Part shown: positions 1 through 9,729 of the stretch, one piece after another
How the letters are laid out: each line of letters opens with the position of its first letter
Numbering within the stretch: position 1 is the first letter of the stretch
Assembly: GCA_001936135.1 (NCBI GenBank)
Contig: CP012821.1
Coordinates: forward strand, 1,346,248 to 1,410,247
Reading direction: 5' to 3'
From: Saccharomycopsis fibuligera x Saccharomycopsis cf. fibuligera
Lineage: Eukaryota; Ascomycota; Saccharomycetes; Ascoideales; Saccharomycopsidaceae
DNA: 64,000 nucleotides
Position numbers and translations under genes: made by a program
The notes under the pieces: generated by a model
Seen by the model: only the letters and a program-made list of their open reading frames with translations
Database searches by the model: none
Told to the model about the DNA's origin: nothing

Positions 1-1242
1 GCTGCTCAGCACCAGCGACAGCAACAACAACAACAACAACAGTACATGCAACAGGCCAGACAGCAGTCAAGGCCACAGAGGAAACCACCTCCAGGGCTGC
101 ATTCAATGATTAATGGCCATAGCCATAGCCATGCTCATGTTCAACACCAGCAGCAGCCGTTACAAGGTCTGGCTACTTATCCACAAGCACATACATCGCA
201 AGCTCAGCAATTCAACCCAAGGCCAATTCCATCAAACTATACCGCGCAGTCTGCCATTCCATCAAATGCTACTGGCTACCATCATGGACATCCTCACCAA
301 CCTCAACAACCGACTGCGGCAGCTCCTACTCGTCCTTTACCACAGCAACGAGTACAGCGAGTGGCTCCTGCTCCTCCCCCTCTCCATCCAGTTCAACGTA
401 CGAGGCAAGCTTCTTCTCCAATAATCCAACTGCCTTTATCACCAATGAGCACTGCAGCACAATCAATCCCTCAGCAAATGACACTGCCAAGGGCTCAACC
501 AATTGCACAACCAATTGCCCCACAAATGACTCAACCTGTTTACCAGCAACAAGTTTATTCTTCTCCTTCTGCTACTGCTGCTCAGCAAATAATTCCCCAG
601 CCAGTTCAACAGCAGAATCAATATGTCAATGGATCAATGGATGGCTCTGTTCCATTGTATCAACAGCAGCCACCTCAGGAAATTCGCCAGCCAAATCCAT
701 TAGCTCGTCAAGACACCTCTGAAGCAGAAAGATTAGAAATGCAACTTCGTGAGCTTTTTAGCAAAGTTGACCGTAATCATTCTGGTGAATTAAGTGAAAA
801 AGAACTTGCTTTAGCTTTGTATAATACTGACAAAACTCAGTTTCAAGCATCTACCGTTAAAGTAATGATTAAATTGTTCGATAAGGACGGATCGGGCACG
901 ATAGATTTCCGCGAATTTTACCATTTATGGAATTACATTTCTCATTGGAGAAAAGTGTTTGCCGTATATGACAAGGATAAAAGTAATACTATTACATTTA
1001 GCGAGTACCAAGAGACTTTGAAAAGTTTTGGGTATCGATTGCCTACGGATACAGTTTTATTTGTTTTCCAAAAATTCAGTCATGGCGGTGGTGGAATTTA
1101 TTTAAAGTTTGATAGTTATGTTGAAAGTCTTATTTGGCTTCTTAGATGCACTAATTCATTTAAAAAATTTGATTCACAAGAAACGGGGGTGGCAGTGTTC
1201 CCATTTGATAAGTATATCCAAGAGATTTTGGGATTCCAATAA
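1..1242 (+). CDS. PEF1: Penta-EF-hand calcium-binding protein (PEF1-like), 5' end outside window
   Basis: The frame is open from base 1, so the true start may lie to the left; the first ATG in view is at 46. The N-terminal 220 or so residues are Gln/Pro/His-rich and low in complexity. The C-terminal 170 residues form a penta-EF-hand domain. Clear Ca-binding loops are visible as DRNHSGELSEKE, DKDGSGTIDFRE and DKDKSNTITFSE, followed by two degenerate hands ending near the C-terminus, as in ALG-2/sorcin/Pef1 proteins. The layout of a disordered Gln/Pro-rich N-terminus plus PEF module matches yeast Pef1, a Ca/Zn-binding protein linked to budding and cation response. The family assignment is firm. 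Orthology to PEF1 is inferred from architecture only. Confidence 0.85.
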   Translation, partial: AAQHQRQQQQQQQQYMQQARQQSRPQRKPPPGLHSMINGHSHSHAHVQHQQQPLQGLATYPQAHTSQAQQFNPRPIPSNYTAQSAIPSNATGYHHGHPHQPQQPTAAAPTRPLPQQRVQRVAPAPPPLHPVQRTRQASSPIIQLPLSPMSTAAQSIPQQMTLPRAQPIAQPIAPQMTQPVYQQQVYSSPSATAAQQIIPQPVQQQNQYVNGSMDGSVPLYQQQPPQEIRQPNPLARQDTSEAERLEMQLRELFSKVDRNHSGELSEKELALALYNTDKTQFQASTVKVMIKLFDKDGSGTIDFREFYHLWNYISHWRKVFAVYDKDKSNTITFSEYQETLKSFGYRLPTDTVLFVFQKFSHGGGGIYLKFDSYVESLIWLLRCTNSFKKFDSQETGVAVFPFDKYIQEILGFQ

Positions 1243-1587
1243 GCTGGCAGCGCTAACTTATTGTCTTCTTTGTTATTCTATATTTTTATTTTATGCTATT
1301 TTAGCTGCTGACTCTTTTTGCTACTATTTGAATATTTCGAGTCTAAGAGTAACTTTGCTAGTGAAACGTGACATTAGCTTATAATATTTTGCAAATCCAA
1401 CTACATCTAAGGACTTCTGTGACTTTCATATGTTGAAGATGGATTATACTATAATGCTTTTTCTGTTATTAACAAGTTCTGTTTTCTTACTGTTTATATT
1501 TTTTATCATGCTAGCTTTTCTATCTCTCTATTTGATATTCTTTATGGCTCACAATCTTTTGCTCTATTATACTATTACCACTAATTC

Positions 1588-1624
<37 letters not shown>

Positions 1625-2865
1625 GTTTCGATAATGTCTGATCGTGGAAACTCTTTGCATATTATATATCATTGTTTTTGTATTTCACAGCTGATATTCT
1701 GCTTTTTATTGGTTTGTTTTCTATTGGTTTGTTGTATTTTGATTTTTAATGTGTTTCTAAATAAGTATTGAATTGTAAATATTGATTTGTTTGAAAAAAT
1801 ATGCATCAATAGCAATTCAATAACCATTATGTATCGCAATAATGAATGAAACTAGTAACAGTTCTGTATAATAGAAAAGTTAAAAGAGTATGCTATTAAA
1901 GTTCACTTTTGAATTTCCAAACTTACAGGCTATAAATATCACATTTAACTATGATGCTGTTGAGTTGCTCAAATATCTCATTTATTTAATGTTTAGTCAT
2001 GATCAGCCACACAGGTGAGGAAGTTGGTGGAGTATTAGGATTCGCAACCTTCGTTTTCTCTATATGATGGTAATTAAATCCATAATATCAATGTATTTTA
2101 TTTGGTAAGTATTAAATATGCCCTTTCTCTTTAAGTCATTGATTGGGTACCATTATTTACAGCAAAACCGGATTTAAAGAAAATGTTTGGTCATTCATAA
2201 AGTAGTGGCAGGTTGAATTAATGGTATAGCATGATAATCTTTCCCAGAGAAGCAATGAATCTGTTAACTTATTTCATAAACATGTCATCATATAAATGGA
2301 CGTCACTTTAACCTTTTTTCTTCACAATAAGAACTGCTGAACGGCTTTGAAATGCTCACGCCTAATTCCTGTCATTCTTCAGACAAGATTCTCCTTATAA
2401 TATGCAAGCATTTAGATTTAACCGATATCAAAACAATCTCAAAAGTTGTTTAACAAGCGAATGTCGTCTAAAATTTTATGAAAAATTCTTTTTATGACAA
2501 CAAGGAGCCATGTTTATGTTGCATCTAAAAAAAAAAAATATTAATTCTATATTAGGTAGCATAAATCTACAAAATACTGGCCTAATTCTCTTTCTAAATA
2601 CCCACTGTAGGTGCGTGCACATTTGTAACGATAACAGTTTGGAAATGTGCATGGACCCTCATAAATGTTGAATATCAATCCCCTTTGGATTTCAAAAAAT
2701 AGACAGAGCTAGTTATTCCTGTCTTTAAGTTGTTTTATCGCTTATAAAACAAAAACAAAAAAAAAATGGAGTATTACAGGCATTTTTAAAAAAGGTTCTA
2801 GTTATATCCCAGAGAAATATAGAAGCAGGTGTATAATCTACACCTTCATTTTGTTTTGCATGACT
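1243..2865. other. Gene-free AT-rich stretch
   Basis: I see no convincing gene here. The stretch starts with the 3' flank of the penta-EF-hand gene and contains a T33 homopolymer. Short open frames such as 1430-1771 run through that T tract and are low complexity. It leads into the decayed transporter region. Confidence 0.6.
1589..1621. repeat. Poly-T homopolymer (33 nt)
   Basis: An uninterrupted run of 33 T in the 3' flank of the penta-EF-hand gene. Exact length is prone to sequencing error. Confidence 0.9.
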
Positions 2866-4155
2866 TTTGATAACTTGAATGCTACTGGTGCTTTGACATC
2901 TTCCTTTTCAATCGTTGAACAATTTGACACTTCAATCACCACTTTTTCATGGGGTGGTGTTATGCTTTGACATTAGGAACTTTTATTATTTTTCTGGTTA
3001 ATTAGCAAATGTGATAGGTGTGCATACGCTTTTTCTAATAAGCATATCGTCTATGTATAACTTATTCTTCATAACAGCAGCAATTAAACGTTCAATTACA
3101 ATGGTTGTATTTAGAGCACTTAAAAGTACTTTTGCTGCTGCTTTGGTTTCTAGTGGGTATGATTTAACTGTAAACTATTTATGCGGACCAACATTAAGTA
3201 AAGCAGCTAGAACTAATTCACTAACTTCAAATTTTGGTCTCCGGAGACCCTTGGAGTCGCAATTACTTTAACATATATTGGATACAAAGAAGGTTTCTAC
3301 TTTACTTTTTTAAAGTCAGTATTGTGTTCATTTGTGCCTTACGTAATAATCATTCCTGTAAAAGAAATTGGGAGCCACAAAGTATTAAAATTTAAAAACT
3401 TGGACTTTGCTGGTGTGACAATGCATGTTATTGGTTTATTGCTACTATTCTTTTTTGGGCTCACTAAGAATGGCGTTAATCGGAATTCACCAAATATTTA
3501 TGTTACTGTTCCTATTGGTGTTGTGTTGATAATAATGATGATGTTGTCTGAAACTGTATATTTGCGTACTTATGAAAACAAATACCAAAATAAAGTGGCA
3601 TTGTCTAACTCCAAATTCGGAGAATAAGGTAAATTTAAGAAAAGTGCTACTAATGGCATCGATACTGGTGATACTAAATGTCTCAACACTATGGAAAAGA
3701 AGACTGGTGACTTTCTGTAGAGTTAATGTTTCCAAAAGAAGTCTTTATTATTACGAACTTTTTTCCTAAATTTTTTTTTTGGGGAGTTTTTAGTATGTCT
3801 CTTGTATTGGTTCTATGTCAATCTAAGTCAATATTAATACAATATCATATATTTGCGGAATATAACTCTGCTTTGCTCTCTTCAATCAAAGTGCTTCCAA
3901 TTTCTTTCGGTCTTGTTTTGCCTGTTTTGCTTTTCAGAAAAGATAGTGAAGTTTGCTATAATTGAAGTCTTTATAATTTTGTCAGTTTTGGTACATCTTG
4001 AATGCTCAATCCGGATATTAAGATTAGATTATAAAATAGACAAGAAGCTCCATTACATTTACAGGGTGGTGTATGTTATATTTCAAACCGGTAAATTTCT
4101 GTGGTTATCGCTAGTGCCACTGCTTCTTGTATTTTCAGTGACCCTTCTGTCATAG
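2866..4155 (+). pseudogene. Decayed MFS drug:H+ exporter (DHA2/ATR1-type)
   Basis: Hydrophobic transporter-like segments appear in order but in shifting frames and with stops. First comes SFSIVEQFDTSITTFSWGG near 2905-2955. A stretch at 3011-3271 follows with LFLISISSMYNLFFITAA and VVFRALKSTF. Next are GVAITLTYIGYKEGFYFTF at about 3255-3310 and LDFAGVTMHVIGLLLLFFFGL within 3322-3627. Late segments are LLSSIKVLPISFGLVLPVLL (3853-3965) and a last piece to 4155. The order and spacing (loop, TM pairs, the central 'LDFAG...GLLLL' helix after the sixth TM, then a late 'LLSSIKVLPISFGL' helix) are those of 12-14 TM DHA2-family exporters such as Atr1. No single frame spans the region, so it cannot make the protein. 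Substrate is unknown. Confidence 0.7.
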
Positions 4156-4203
4156 CACCCTTCTGATAGACTACAATTTCTGCTAGAATGGATTTCGAGA
4201 GTT

Positions 4204-4530
4204 AAAAGTAGTAGTAGTGTGTGCTCAAAGTTGCGATCGCCACAGTATATTTGAAGCATTTACTTCCCGGCTCTTTAATCAAAGATACTTAAGGCGGCTG
4301 ATTATTTTTTAGAACTTGTATTGTTTCTTGGTGAATGAATTTATGTGTTTGCTCAATTCATTGATTTCTGCCTATTGGGTGAGTTAGTTGCTTGTCGCTC
4401 TCCCGTAACCGTTTGGAATACTTAATAACTTCAACAAAATTATTGCGCTTTAAAGAAGCAAACGCTGCCTCTTCACATTAGCTGTGTGTTTCACCATGAT
4501 GTGCTTATTGATCTCGGTCAATATCAAAAA
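4204..4530 (-). pseudogene. Relic of an unidentified coding sequence
   Basis: Read on the minus strand, one frame runs about 110 codons with only two internal stops. It has a coding-like composition, for example EEAAFASLKRNNFVEVIK and ETIQVLKNNQPP, and ends at TAA near 4204. There is no start codon and no family I can name. It is probably a decayed gene lying between the transporter relic and the eIF3k gene, but chance cannot be excluded. Confidence 0.35.
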
Positions 4531-5090
4531 ATTGCAATGCAGATGTTGTTAAAGTTGGTGCTGCCACTACGGAATTATCAAAAAGAGCCATTAAATAGTA
4601 CTTAATGGTTGAACGAAGTCCATAAGATATCTTTATGGTCATTTAAAATTGACTGTTATTTTGGTTGTAGCTCAGATTGTCCATTTCTAGTCGGTGTAGC
4701 CACTTTAACTTTACATCACTGTGACACTTTTTCGGCTCGTTTAGATCAGAGCTAAAAAGACAAACCCGAAGATAGCTGAAGGTTGGAAATTTAATTTTAT
4801 ACTTTTACCAGCTAAGTTCTAAGATTTACGCTCTGTAAATGATAGTAAAATCTCTTCTATCCTCGTTATCTTGAAGCCGGGGCATGTTGTGAAAATTTCC
4901 GGGTGACCTTTTTCATCCAATAATTCGAGAAAAGGCTGCGAAGCCGCAGACAACACGAACGAAGATGAAGAAAAAAAAAAAAAAATTCAAGTCCAATATA
5001 AGCCAATAGTGCCAGAACATAGAAACAACCACAATAACTATAGCATACCTTCACCACTCCCTTCACAGCATACCTATACAGATTAGCACC
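4531..5090. promoter_or_regulatory. Upstream region of the eIF3k gene
   Basis: No gene seen. It contains an A-rich tract at about 4972-4985 and the 5' flank of the eIF3k start at 5091. No factor site is recognised with confidence. Confidence 0.4.
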
Positions 5091-5939
5091 ATGGATAATA
5101 CACTTACAGCCGTTCCCTCTCAGAGACCATCTTCTGTCACTGAGATTTTGACCACTTTAAAAAGGTACGACGTGTCGGTGATCAAGGACTTAGAAGATTA
5201 CCTTAAGGTCCAGTGTGAAGAAAATTTCATCGACGTCAATGCAAACTTGGCTCTTTTGAAATTATACGAATTATCCTCTGAATCACTTACTGAAGAAAGA
5301 GAAGAAGCTACCATCAATATATTATTGTTGGGATTGACCAATTTTTATAATGCTGATTTTGAACTCTACTTGCATTTGCTTCCAATTTATGTGTTGAGTG
5401 ATGTTTCCAAGATCAAGAATATAAGCCAAGATGATGCTTCGATAATTCAATTTAGCGATTCTGTGAGAAAATTGAAAGAATTGTACGTTTTGTTGACTTC
5501 TGCCAAATTCACTGCTTTCTGGAACTTGGTAAAGAATGAAGATTCTTATCAGGACTTGATCTTTGACTCTTTCTTGAGCAATACATTTGAAAACAGTATC
5601 AGAAATTTAATTTTGAACTTAATCTATAAAGGCTACACCAACGGCAGCTTGCAAATAAAATCCAAAATTAATTCTACTTTATTGCAGGAGTACTTGAACT
5701 TGTACGATGACGACTTCGAAAAATTCATTGGCACCAAGAAATTCTTCCAGATCAACGGCAGTCATGTGTTGATCAACCATGATGAAGATTTAATTAGACA
5801 AGAAACTGACGGCAAGAGCAATGATGATGAGGAAGCTAGATACATTTCCTCGACGAACACCCACAATTCAATTGTCAGTAGCGAAAATATCAAATTTGAC
5901 AAATTGTCCAAGTTGATTGAAGACAGTCTTCAAAAATAG
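5091..5939 (+). CDS. Eukaryotic translation initiation factor 3 subunit K (eIF3k)
   Basis: This 282-residue protein aligns along its length with animal/plant eIF3k. Residues 34-60 (LEDYLKVQCEENF then ANLALLKLYEL) match the N-terminal HEAT-like helices. Residues 139-180 (KFTAFWNLVKN, FENSIRNLILNLIYKG) match the conserved core. A winged-helix-type CSN8/PSMD8/eIF3K region follows at about 160-232. The tail (238-282) is an acidic extension beyond the usual 218-240 residues. eIF3k is a non-essential peripheral subunit that binds eIF3l in the 40S-bound eIF3 complex, and S. cerevisiae has lost it. The first ATG is used; its context is ACCATGG. The next gene downstream on the same strand is eIF3c. 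There is no in-frame CTG codon. Confidence 0.88.
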   Translation: MDNTLTAVPSQRPSSVTEILTTLKRYDVSVIKDLEDYLKVQCEENFIDVNANLALLKLYELSSESLTEEREEATINILLLGLTNFYNADFELYLHLLPIYVLSDVSKIKNISQDDASIIQFSDSVRKLKELYVLLTSAKFTAFWNLVKNEDSYQDLIFDSFLSNTFENSIRNLILNLIYKGYTNGSLQIKSKINSTLLQEYLNLYDDDFEKFIGTKKFFQINGSHVLINHDEDLIRQETDGKSNDDEEARYISSTNTHNSIVSSENIKFDKLSKLIEDSLQK

Positions 5940-6483
5940 ATTTATTGATTGGTTGATTCATTTTGTTTATGATCTTCGATAATATAAATTAGCCCCCTGT
6001 TTTGTTCGTTGTATTTGCTTATTTTTGACTATGTTTTATGATGTAAGAGAACTACGCAATTTACATTAATTTACTTGGTTCCGCGATTCGGTTGGTGTGC
6101 GAAATTGCAATGCTGCCCAGAAACTGTATCTAATAGATACACGCTGCAGATCAGGAGTATTCTAATAGACTACTTCGTATACCTATATTTTATATCCGTG
6201 TCATACTTTTACCAGCTATTACTCCAGAGTTCTTGGGTGGTGCTTTGATGATTGTAAATCGACAGACTATTAAGACTGAAATTTTTAAGTTACCCGTCCG
6301 ACGCATACAGAAAAATTTTTTAAATGTTTGGGCAAAAGTGGAAAAATCAAAAACTGCCAAAACGAAGAAAAAAAAAGTTGGGCGCGGTGTAGCAAAATTA
6401 ACTAATCAGTTGTTGCAACCCCCAAGCAGATTATCTCTGATAATATTACTCAGACATTCAAAGAACCATACACGTTAGCAAAC
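5940..6483. promoter_or_regulatory. Intergenic region between eIF3k and NIP1
   Basis: 544 bases holding the eIF3k 3' flank and the NIP1 5' flank. The open frame at 6233-6478 has no recognisable protein character and lies in the promoter. No specific site identified. Confidence 0.5.
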
Positions 6484-9132
6484 ATGAGTTCTCGTTTCTT
6501 TGCTACTGCGATTTCTGACTCAGAGTCAGACGACGAGTTGCTTAGTTCTTCTTCCGAAGCACTCTCTGACTCTTCTGAAGATGAAGAATCATTGCACTCT
6601 TCCAGTGAAGAAGAAGACGGAGACGATGAATCTAGAGATGAAGATGAAGAAGATGAAGAAGATGAGGAGTCAGAAGATGAGGCAGACAGTGAGCCTCGCA
6701 ACAAGTTTTTAAAGACAGATGCTCCTCAGAGAAGCGCTGCCTATTTCTTGAAAGGTTCCAATATCCCTGATTCCGATGAAGAAACCGAATCTGAATCCGA
6801 TGATGACAACAAAAAAGTGGTTAAATCTGCCAAGGACAAATTGTTGGAAGAGATGAAGAACAGTGCTAATGAAATTGACAATGCTTCTGATTTTGATGAC
6901 TGGATCACTGTGTCTACTCAATTTGACAAATTGAACAAATTGTTGGTCAAGTCCAAACAGCAAAATATTTCTACTCCAAGCTTTTACATTAAGACTTTGG
7001 TGGAATTGGAAGACGTCATAATTGCTGTTGGCAAAGAAAACCCAAAGATGAATGCTGTTACTTCAAAAGCGTTTAATAGTATTAAGCAAAGAGTTAAGAG
7101 AGCTAGTAGAGATTACGAAGATTTGATCAACAAGTATCGTGAAAGTCCTGATGATTTCGAAAAAGAAGCTTCTACTGAGCCTCAAGCTAGACTTCCAACC
7201 ATTGCTGGCGCTCGCAAAACTACCACTGCAACTATCGGCGATGAAGATGAAGAAATTGATATTCCAACGGTTTTGCGCCAAGTTATAGAAAATCGTGGTA
7301 AGAAAAATGTTGACCGTCTTGAACAAGTTAGTCAATTGGAAAAATTGTTACAAATTGCTTCTACCCCATTTCAATTCATTTCTATTTATTTGTTGTTGAT
7401 TCCAACTAGATTTGACCTTGCTTTGAACACAAACTACATGCCAATTGATCAATGGAAGAAAGCTTTTGCTGATATTTCAGAGTTTTTGTCAGTGTTGGAA
7501 CAGAACTCTAACAAGTATAGAGTCACTGAAACTGCTGAACCAGGTTTTGATTTTGAACATGAGCCAGAAGCTAATTCTGAAGGTATTGTCGAAATTATTG
7601 GTTCTGTAGCCTCCTTTATTGAAAGATTGGATGATGAATTGACCAGATCGTTATTGGCTATTGATCAACACACTAGTGACTATATTGTTAGATTGAAGGA
7701 TGAATCCGCAATTTACTCTTTGATCTTGAGGGCTCAATTATACGTTGAATTATTGGTTCCTGAACAAGAAGTCATTTCCGAAAAAGCTGAACAATTATAC
7801 AGAATTATTTTAAGAAGAATTGATCACATTTACTTCAAACCAATTCAACTAATCAATTTTAATGAAAAAACAGCTTGGGAATCTTTGAGCAAAGCTCATG
7901 ATTCATACATAACAAAACGTGCTTCATCTGCATCTGCATCATCTGCCAATAATAAAGATAACACTGATTACTTGCTCAATAATTTGGCTTCTATACTATA
8001 CCGTCAGTCCAAGTCAGTTTACAGAATAAAAGCCATGCTTAGCCACATTTACTACTATGCTTTCAATGATCAATACTTCAAAGCAAGAGATATGTTGTTG
8101 ATGTCTCATTTACAATCCACAATTCATTCTTTTGAACCATCTTTGCAAGTCTTATTCAACAGAGTCTTGGTTCAACTTGGTTTATGTGCTTTTAAAGCTG
8201 GTTTAATAGAAGAATCTTTTCAAAATTTGCAAGAAATTGCCACTTCTACTAGGCAAAGAGAATTGTTGGGCCAAGGAATTCAAAGATATGGTTCTCAACA
8301 GTCAACTAGCGTTGCTGCTGATAGACAAAGATTGTTACCATTCCATATGCATATCAATTTAGATTTGTTGGAAGCTGTGTTTTTGACTTCTTCATTATTG
8401 ATTGAAATCCCACAATATGCTCAATCTGGTAACGTTTCTTTCAACAAAAAGAGTTCTGTTAAATCATTCAAGAGAATTTTGGAATTCCATGAAAGACAAA
8501 ATTTCCAAGGTCCACCAGAAAACACCAGAGATTTCATTATGCACGCTGCTAAAAGTTTGCAATTAGGTGAATGGAAAAAAGCGTCTTCATACATTAAATC
8601 AGTTGAAATTTGGAACTTGTTTGTTAATGCTGATAGTATCAAGAGTATGATTGAAGAAAAGCTACAAATTGAAGGTTTAAGAACTTACATTTTCCAATTC
8701 AGAAATTTCTATACCAAATTATCTATCAAGAAGCTTGCGGAAATTTTTGAATTGCCAGAAACTAAAGTCTCTTCCATCTTATCCAAGATGATTTTTAAAC
8801 AAGAAATATTTGCTGCATTGGATCAAAAAACTGCTTCCGTTTATTTCATCCATGGTCACGAATTGAACAAGACTCAAGAATTAGCTTTGAGTTTGGTGGA
8901 GAAAGTTGGTCAATTAGCTGAAAAGAATGAAAGATTGGCTGCTGGTGGTCAACTGCAGCAGTACCAATCTTCTAGTGGTGCCCAATCTCATCATGGTAAC
9001 AATAATAACGCTAATCGCCGTAATAACCACAGTCAAAATTTCAAAATTAATAACACCGGTGGTATTGTTGCTGGTGCTTTGAGTGGCATGGATAACAAAA
9101 GAGGTAACAAAAGACAACAAAGAAAAAATTGA
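6484..9132 (+). CDS. NIP1: Translation initiation factor eIF3 subunit c (Nip1)
   Basis: 882 residues; S. cerevisiae Nip1 is about 812. It begins MSSRFFATAISDSESDDE, followed by a Ser/Asp/Glu-rich acidic region to about residue 115. In yeast this Nip1 N-terminal region contacts eIF1 and eIF5. The middle is an alpha-helical eIF3c-N region. The PCI domain lies toward the C-terminus (about 600-800), with the winged helix near 735-792 (YTKLSIKKLAEIFELPETKV). The last 70 residues are Gly/Asn/Gln-rich and basic (MDNKRGNKRQQRKN). It is a core, essential eIF3 scaffold in the cytosol. Codon use is strongly biased: TTG/TTA for Leu and a single in-frame CTG (8953), located in the low-complexity tail. It lies 544 bp downstream of the eIF3k gene on the same strand. 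Confidence 0.97.
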   Translation: MSSRFFATAISDSESDDELLSSSSEALSDSSEDEESLHSSSEEEDGDDESRDEDEEDEEDEESEDEADSEPRNKFLKTDAPQRSAAYFLKGSNIPDSDEETESESDDDNKKVVKSAKDKLLEEMKNSANEIDNASDFDDWITVSTQFDKLNKLLVKSKQQNISTPSFYIKTLVELEDVIIAVGKENPKMNAVTSKAFNSIKQRVKRASRDYEDLINKYRESPDDFEKEASTEPQARLPTIAGARKTTTATIGDEDEEIDIPTVLRQVIENRGKKNVDRLEQVSQLEKLLQIASTPFQFISIYLLLIPTRFDLALNTNYMPIDQWKKAFADISEFLSVLEQNSNKYRVTETAEPGFDFEHEPEANSEGIVEIIGSVASFIERLDDELTRSLLAIDQHTSDYIVRLKDESAIYSLILRAQLYVELLVPEQEVISEKAEQLYRIILRRIDHIYFKPIQLINFNEKTAWESLSKAHDSYITKRASSASASSANNKDNTDYLLNNLASILYRQSKSVYRIKAMLSHIYYYAFNDQYFKARDMLLMSHLQSTIHSFEPSLQVLFNRVLVQLGLCAFKAGLIEESFQNLQEIATSTRQRELLGQGIQRYGSQQSTSVAADRQRLLPFHMHINLDLLEAVFLTSSLLIEIPQYAQSGNVSFNKKSSVKSFKRILEFHERQNFQGPPENTRDFIMHAAKSLQLGEWKKASSYIKSVEIWNLFVNADSIKSMIEEKLQIEGLRTYIFQFRNFYTKLSIKKLAEIFELPETKVSSILSKMIFKQEIFAALDQKTASVYFIHGHELNKTQELALSLVEKVGQLAEKNERLAAGGQLQQYQSSSGAQSHHGNNNNANRRNNHSQNFKINNTGGIVAGALSGMDNKRGNKRQQRKN

Positions 9133-9729
9133 TTTAACTTGATTTAATCTGATTTGATTTTGATCGATTATTGAAATTTATTTTTGAAATTGTGATTGTT
9201 GGTGATCGAATTTTATGGCTTTTTATTTCTATCATTGGTATCCGAGTTTAAATCTTTTCCTTTTTTTCTTTTTCTTATTTTCTTTTCCTCTCACTCTTAT
9301 TAGCTATTACTGTTATCATTAATTTTACATTGTATTTGATTTTATTGAAATTTTTTTGTCATAATATTGAAAAGTAAACAGACCTCAAGTATACTGTCAG
9401 CAAATTTGTATATTATACGATAGTTTCGCTAGAGTAATAGTTATAAAAAAATTTGGTATTATATTCAATTATACTAAGAATGTCAAAAACATGGAAGCTG
9501 GAGCTTATGAAAATATCGTAAAGAGGAAAACTGTGAAGTAGCGATTTTCCGGTTCAAATAAAAGTTCAAAGACATATTCAATTTTCTACCTTAAATTGTC
9601 AATGGTGCTTTTATAAATAATATGAGATGATTTTTATTAAAGAAAAGGCTGCAAAAAAAAAAAAACGCAATAAAACCATTAAAAAGTAAAAATGAAAACA
9701 AAACAAAACATAATACATGCCATTGGAAC
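9133..9729. other. Convergent 3' region between NIP1 and BLM10
   Basis: AT-rich 3' flanks of two convergent genes. No further gene seen; small open frames here lack coding character. Confidence 0.6.

Noticed and set aside
1430-1771. 113-codon hydrophobic open frame
   Set aside because: Runs through the T33 tract, Phe-rich by composition, no recognisable transmembrane family.
6450-6704. Ser-rich frame antisense to the start of NIP1
   Set aside because: Shadow of the acidic Ser/Asp/Glu tract of NIP1 on the opposite strand.
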